64,000 nucleotides of DNA, from the NCBI RefSeq assembly GCF_002776525.5, contig NC_045452.1, forward strand, positions 25,017,448 to 25,081,447. Direction: 5' to 3'. The translations under genes and the position numbers were made by a program. Every line of letters starts with the position of its first letter. Position 1 is the stretch's first letter. Shown piece after piece: positions 59,109-64,000 of the stretch. Below the pieces are notes generated by a model that had not been told where the DNA came from, made no database searches, and saw nothing but the letters and a program-made list of their open reading frames with translations. This DNA is from Piliocolobus tephrosceles (lineage: Eukaryota > Chordata > Mammalia > Primates > Cercopithecidae).

Positions 59109-59339
59109 ACAACTGATTTTTACATATTGATCTTATGTCCTGTAACCTTGTGAATTTCATTAGCTCTAGTAATTATTTATGGATTCCTTAAGTATTTTCC
59201 ATATACAAGATCAGGACATGTGAAACGGATAATTTTGTTTCCGTTCCAGTCTGGATGCCATTTATATTTTTTTCCTGCCTAATTGTCCCGGCTAGACCTC
59301 CAGCAGAGTGGTGCGGGCACACATCCTGGTCTTGTTCCT

Positions 59340-59835
59340 GCACGTGATGTTTTTAAGATATATCCCTTTTGTTGCAGGATGTTAATTGTCATAGCTACAT
59401 AATATTTAATTATGTGACTATGATGCAGTCTTTCACTAAGGGACTTAGATTATCTTAAGCTTTTTGCTCTAATAAACATGGCTATGAATATTTTTGTATA
59501 TTTCCTGGAACATATATGTAAAAAAGAGATTCCCCATTTGTATGTAGTAAGTTGATCTATATCCTCTCTGATTCTGATTTTATTACACTTATTTATTTTT
59601 CTTTGCCAACCCAGTGCTACCATGGTATATTTTTTGTTGTCTTAATTTATCCTTCCATTTGTGTGTGTGTGAAAGCAAGTTTATCAGAGAAGTAAAGAAA
59701 AAAAGCATGACTACTCACAGGCAGAGCAGCCTGTATTTCCATTATTATTAACGAGATTGAGCACTTTTTCAAATGGTAATTGGCCATCCTGTTTCTTCTT
59801 CTGTGAAATGCATGTATATGTCTTTTGCTCAGTTT
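59340..59835 (-). mobile_element. Second antisense L1 fragment
   Basis: Contains TAATAAACATGGCTATGAAT and GAGCACTTTTTCAAATGGTA, then TTCTTCTTCTGTGAAATGCA, as in the L1 3' part. Confidence 0.6.
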
Positions 59836-59839
59836 TTAT

Positions 59840-59968
59840 TTTTCATTTTTTGTAGAGATGGTCTCGCCATGTTGCCCAAGCTGGTCTCGAACTCCTGTAC
59901 ACATGCAATCCTCCTGCCTTGGCCTCCCAAAGTGCTGGGATTATAGGTGTGAGACACTGCACCTGGCC
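59840..59968 (-). mobile_element. FLAM-like Alu monomer
   Basis: Antisense single monomer. Confidence 0.8.
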
Positions 59969-60047
59969 CTAGATTTCTTTTAGAACCTGAGGAACGCTGT
60001 GGGCCATATTCCCAGAGAAATATAAATGTGTACCTGTGCATGCGCAT

Positions 60048-60062
60048 ACACACACACACACA
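60048..60062. repeat. CA dinucleotide repeat
   Basis: Short CA run. Confidence 0.8.
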
Positions 60063-60157
60063 GCATTGCATGCCTAATTTCGACAAGTCGTAGATTCCTT
60101 GAGGCTCACTGTGACCATGACTTCCAGATTAAAATCCCAGTGTCAAAGAACAACTCT

Positions 60158-60458
60158 TGGCTGAGCATGGCGGCTCACGTCTGTAATCCCAGCACTTTGG
60201 GAGGCCGAGGTGGGTGGATCATGAGGTCAGGAGATCGAGACCATCCTGGCTAACACAGAGAAACCCCATCTCTACAAAAAATACAAAAAATTAGCCGGGC
60301 GTGGTGGCAGGTGTCTGTAGTCCCAGCTACTGGGGAGGCTGAGGCAGGAGAATGAGGTGAGCCCGGGAGGCGGAGCTTGCAGTGAGCCGAGATCACGCCA
60401 CTGCACTCTAGCCCGGGCGACAGAGCAAGACTCTGTCTGGAAAAAAAAAAAAAAAAAA
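60158..60458 (+). mobile_element. AluY
   Basis: Low divergence with an A-tail; the last Alu in the window. Confidence 0.93.
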
Positions 60459-60761
60459 AGAACAACTCTCGTTTCATCATGAGTTATGTGGGGAAATGGG
60501 ATTTGCAATATGGACATTTTGCCTTCTGCCAGTTAGGAGCATGTCTGTTCCCTAAATGTGGGCGCCCCCTGCCTCTGCACTTAGATCTCCAGCTCGCTGC
60601 TTTGTTTTCCAGAGGTTACTGTAGCTCCTTACTTTCAGTCCTCAATAGTGTCATGAAATTTCTTCCATTATTTTTTCTTTTCTAGATTCCAGTTAGCATT
60701 TCCCCCAACTCATGACTTCTGCTGAATAAGAGAAAAGAGCAATATTTAGGTTCATTTCCTG

Positions 60762-60767
60762 TTTATT
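60762..60767 (-). terminator. SCUBE1: Candidate SCUBE1 polyadenylation signal AATAAA
   Basis: TTTATT on the plus strand. Support is its position and the change from repeat-rich to repeat-poor DNA. Confidence 0.4.
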
Positions 60768-60965
60768 ATTAAAGTGATGTTCACAAATGTTTCATTACAT
60801 GCATATGGGGGACATGATGGATAAAACAAAACTGAATATTGGTGGCAACTAAAAGGAAGATGTGGTTATGTTGGTATTTGTAGGCAGAGTCGCTGCCAAG
60901 CGCCTGGACCATACAGTGCCCTCACAGTAGCCAGAAGTGAAGCCTGCGGGCCTTGAGCACAGCGC

Positions 60966-61035
60966 CCTGGTGTCCTGTTCCCTGGGCAATGTGGCCTGGC
61001 CCTGGTGTCCTGTTCCCTGGGCAATGTGGCCTGGG
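60966..61035. repeat. 35-bp tandem duplication
   Basis: 60966-61000 and 61001-61035 are identical except at the last base. Confidence 0.92.
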
Positions 61036-61509
61036 TCTGCTCAGCATGTTGGAGGTTCTGATCTCAGCGGAACAAGACACCCGGCATTGGTCAGCTCCTT
61101 CTTCCTCCTTCTGCTTTCTGCCACCCATCTGCTGAGGGCACTGGGCACTCTTACTTGCATCTCTGCAGGGCTGTGCCAGGGCCTCCCCAAGGGCAGTGGG
61201 GACACTCGGCAAAGGGCACTTGAGCCTCTGGCTGTGTCTGCTCACATTGGCACAGTGAATGCCCTGTCTGCCTGGTAGGGAAGGCAGAAGCTGTCCTTTC
61301 TCCAAACGAGTTTTTCGTGCTTGTGAAGGAGGCAGGGAATGTCACTGAAGTCACCCTGGCCCCGGATCCTTCTGTTCTCTCCCCTCCCTGCAACCTTCTC
61401 TCTGTCTCTGAACTCCACCGCGAGGGCTGACCTGGCCCAGTTTCCAGTCTGTAAGCTTCCAATTGATCAACATTTTAGAGACATTTCCTACCCTGGGATT
61501 AGATGGGCT

Positions 61510-61690
61510 TGAGTTTGATTCCCAAATCCAGGGACTACCAACTCTTTGCCTTGGGCATGTCCTGTGGTCTCCTGAAGCCTTCATTTCCACATCTAAAGAA
61601 TGGTCTTAACCCCACCATCCACACGGGGCTGGGAGGATGGGATGCGTGGATATTAGAGGGTTGAGCCCAGAGCCTGGCGCCCAGTGGGCA
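61510..61690 (+). mobile_element. MIR
   Basis: GGGCTTGAGTTTGATTCCCA, TTTCCACATCTAAAGAATGG and GAGCCTGGCGCCCAGTGGGC. Confidence 0.6.
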
Positions 61691-62277
61691 CTGAGCGTCA
61701 GCTTCCCTGCCCTTCCCTTCTTCCTGTTGGGGCTTGGGGGTGCAGACGGTTCCAGGGAGCTCACCCAGGGGCTCTGAGTGGCATGGTGCAGCAGGGGACT
61801 GGAGAGGCCTTGAGGCCATCGCAGCAGGTGCTGGGAGGGCACGCAGGCCATGCCTGTGTTGTCTGGGCTCCAAGGATGTTTTGCCCACACCTGATGTCCT
61901 TTCCAAGAGCAAAGCAGGTGGGATCAGGCCGACCCCAGCTCTGCCTGCCCAGGACTTACTCCTGGAAGGGCCAGGGATCTGTGGGATCTGTGGGTGCAGA
62001 GGCAGCCGCGGGAGAATAGCAGGAGCTCTGTGCTGTCTCTCCACATCCTCCCTCACCCCTCATTACATCCTCTGCCCTTAGCCTGAATGATACCGGCTCA
62101 GCACAGACAACTTGTGCATCTTTGGTGAAAAGGGACCTCAATGTCAGCTGCAGTTTGCCAGGGCAACCAGACTGCCTGAGCATGGACCAGGGGAGGTGAA
62201 AATGGCTGGACCCCCTGCGTGGGAAGGAAGGCTTCTCCCTGCGGGGCATGCACTGTGGCACGCAAGGTGAGCAGGCT

Positions 62278-62500
62278 GTCCCGGGCAGCTTGTCTGCTGT
62301 CTGCGGCAGTGTGTCTGTCTGTCTGTCTGCTGTCTGGGGCAGCTTGTCTGCTGTCTGCGGCAGTCTGTCTGCTGTCTGCGGCAGTGTGTCTGTTTGTCTG
62401 CTGTCCGGGGCAGTTTGTCTGTCTGTCTGCTGTCCGGGGCACTTTGTCTGTCTGTCTGTCTGCTGTCTGGGGCAGTTTGTTGTCTGTGCAGGGCACCAAC
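62278..62500. repeat. Composite minisatellite with TCTG microsatellite
   Basis: Repeated units built on GCAGTTTGTCTGCTGTCTGG, each with a variable number of TCTG tetranucleotides (two to four in a row). Confidence 0.9.
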
Positions 62501-63167
62501 CCCCTCTCTTTCTAGGAGCCTGGCACACAGGAGGTGCTCAGTAAATGTTTGCTAAATGACTCAACTTATTTCAGTATCTTATTTTTTCCTGCTGGGGGTG
62601 GTGGAGGTGCCGGAATAATATTCAACTCCAAAAATGTAAATTAAGCATCCGTATGGCTTAGACAGGCCAGGAGCCTCCTGCCGTGGACAAGCCCAGGGGA
62701 GAGGCTTCACCGAGAGGCTGCCTGCGGACGGTGCGTCCCTTGAGAATGAGCATGCGTGAAAGGGGAGGCCATTCACACAGAAAACCATGCTCACTAGAAG
62801 CGGGGGAAATGACTTCTCTCCCAGGGCTTTCAAATTTGGCCTCTTGTGCCATCCTTGTCTGGGATGTTTCGGCCCATGTTTCAGCTCTGTTTTATCTGTG
62901 TGTCCCAGGCCAATGGGTAGCCAGAAAGAAAGCTGCCCGAGGCCTCCACCATGGGCCCTGCAGCCTGGGCCACCATGAAGGCAGGGCAGGAGTGGGCCAC
63001 ACTGTCCCCTTGGGGAGCCAGCGTTTGGGAAACTGGTCACCACCTGGCCAGCGCGACTTGTGTGGGGCAGGGGCACTGAGGCTGGGGAGCGTAGGCCGAT
63101 TCTGCTGCTTGAGAGGCCGGTGCAGAGCCCAGAGCAGGAGGAGGGAGGTTGGCGTGGCTGTGGCTGC

Positions 63168-63251
63168 GAGGCTCTGGCGCGGGGAAGGACAGGGAGAGGC
63201 TCTGGCATGGGGAAGGACGGGGAGAGGCTCTGGCGCGGGGAAGGAATGGGA
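63168..63251. repeat. Three tandem 28-bp repeats
   Basis: Copies at 63168-63195, 63196-63223 and 63224-63251, each starting GAGGCTCTGG and differing at a few bases. Confidence 0.9.
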
Positions 63252-64000
63252 AAAGGCACAGCCTAATTCTGGGCAGCAGATGAAGCCGCCTGGCTGCAGG
63301 CTGCCCTCAGCGGCTACACGAGCCCTCACTCATGGAGGGCCTGGCTCGCTTCGAAACCCTGCCGCAGGTTCCTTCCCTTCCCGTGGTTTGTTTCTGGAAA
63401 GTAGAAACAAACTTGGGAATGCCAGGAATGTGAGGCAGAAAGGTCCCCCCACACCTGGGTCCCCCCTAACTCCTGGGAAGCTGTACGGGAGACAGTCTGG
63501 TTTTCCATGCCTGTCTTCACACAGGTCCTTCGGTTCCCTGGGGTGCAGTGCTCCACTAGGAGCTGACCCAAGCGCAGGGGAGCCTGGAGACCGGGCATCT
63601 GCCTCCGTCCCAGCCAGATAGCAGGGCGGGGACTCCCAGCAGCCTGCTTGCTTCTTGGCTCCTCTCCCTGGAGCCGTGTGCGGCGCTGGGGACCTCATCA
63701 GCTGCTCAGATGACAGTCGAGGAGGGGCTATGCTGGCCTCCCCCTCAGACAGCATGGGGGCCTCCTGCACTCTCCGCCCTCAGCTTCCATCTTTTCTTGG
63801 GCCTTGTTACGTGGATCCATCCTACCTGGCCCAGTCCTTGTTCCCCACTTCTCTTTTCTCTACACCTCCATCTTCAACCAGGTGGAACAGCCACCTCACA
63901 TCAGTCAAGCTGCCATTGGCTTCAACAATGCGCTTTGCTGTCCACGGAGTTCTCCTTGGGACCATCCTGCCCTGAGGCCCAGGGTCAGCTCTAGTTTAAC

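Larger units (their letters stand above)
56630..59335 (-). mobile_element. Old L1 (antisense), broken by Alus
   Basis: L1 ORF2-derived pieces in reverse: 56630-56820, 57558-57790, 58102-58813 and 59109-59335. Landmarks are CATTTGTATTTCCCTAATGA, TGAGTTGATTTTTTGTGTAC, CTATTCCATTGATCTATAGG and TTGCATTGAATCTGTAGACC. Many stops; not functional. Confidence 0.8.
50900..60740. other. TTLL12-SCUBE1 intergenic spacer
   Basis: AT-rich, filled with Alus, an antisense L1, a MaLR LTR end and unassigned sequence (51340-51660, 52530-53240, 53880-54490, 55000-56160). No gene is supported. Confidence 0.6.
60745..64000 (-). other. SCUBE1: Probable 3' UTR of SCUBE1 (inferred from position)
   Basis: Alu density falls to zero from 60460 to the right edge. 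A minus-strand AATAAA (60767-60762) would end a transcript entering from the right. In human, SCUBE1 is the minus-strand neighbour of TTLL12 and its 3' end lies about 10 kb from the TTLL12 start; here the signal is 10.2 kb from the TTLL12 ATG. No CUB or EGF coding sequence is visible, so only 3' UTR would be present. This is inference; the region could also be plain intergenic DNA. Confidence 0.45.

Noticed and set aside
56630..59835. Possible active L1
   Set aside because: Fragments only, antisense, diverged and broken by several Alus; no intact reading frame.
62219..62544. Cys/Leu-rich repeat peptide frames resembling a repeated small protein
   Set aside because: Direct translation of the TCTG minisatellite; equally open in other frames.
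62683..63621. 312-codon plus-strand frame
   Set aside because: No domain, passes through a 28-bp tandem repeat, and lies in a region better explained as 3' UTR of a minus-strand gene.

Overview
The window is nuclear DNA from an Old World monkey (macaque, baboon, guenon or a relative). Three things show this. About sixty Alu copies cover the window in both orientations. Several young AluY copies carry the Old World monkey form (GAGCTGAGATCCGGCCACTG near the 3' end, CTAGCCGGGCGAGGTGG in the middle). Three intron-containing genes occur in the order, orientation and spacing of human chromosome 22q13.2. I found no prokaryotic genes, CRISPR array, tRNA or rRNA, and no sign of a new multi-gene system.

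Layout, left to right. (1) 1-6638, minus strand: the 5' half of MCAT (mitochondrial malonyl-CoA:ACP transacylase), with exon 2 at 3262-3349, exon 1 at 6216-6638 and a CpG-rich promoter; the later exons lie off the left edge. (2) 6.7-14.4 kb: Alu-dense spacer with an L1 3' end. (3) 14.4-26.7 kb, plus strand: TSPO (18-kDa translocator protein), with a GC-box promoter and noncoding exon 1 near 14.55 kb and three coding exons at 23.0, 24.9 and 26.3 kb. The reading frame is intact but encodes 168 rather than 169 residues because one of two adjacent prolines after Trp95 is absent. (4) 26.7-30.4 kb: tail-to-tail spacer. (5) 30.4-50.6 kb, minus strand: TTLL12, complete, with 14 coding exons joining to 644 codons through consensus GT-AG introns, a 1.3-kb 3' UTR and a CpG-rich promoter containing a 25-C homopolymer. 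(6) 50.6-60.7 kb: AT-rich spacer full of Alus, an old antisense L1 and a MaLR LTR end. (7) 60.7-64 kb: repeat-poor sequence that by position and a minus-strand AATAAA is probably the 3' UTR of SCUBE1; no SCUBE1 coding sequence is visible.

The genes are neighbours, not an operon. MCAT and TSPO are both mitochondrial (fatty-acid synthesis in the matrix; cholesterol and porphyrin binding in the outer membrane) and are divergent with about 8 kb between their promoters. TTLL12 is a tubulin-ligase-like protein whose nucleotide-binding loop looks degenerate.

There are three assembly gaps: 1143-1242, 33419-33518 and 55204-55213. The last is flanked by an exact 47-bp duplication and is almost certainly an unmerged contig overlap. 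The most interesting observations are the TSPO single-codon deletion; a young AluY with a perfect 15-bp target-site duplication sitting at the TTLL12 cleavage/polyadenylation site; a minisatellite abutting a TTLL12 splice acceptor; and inverted Alus around the 77-nt TTLL12 exon 6.
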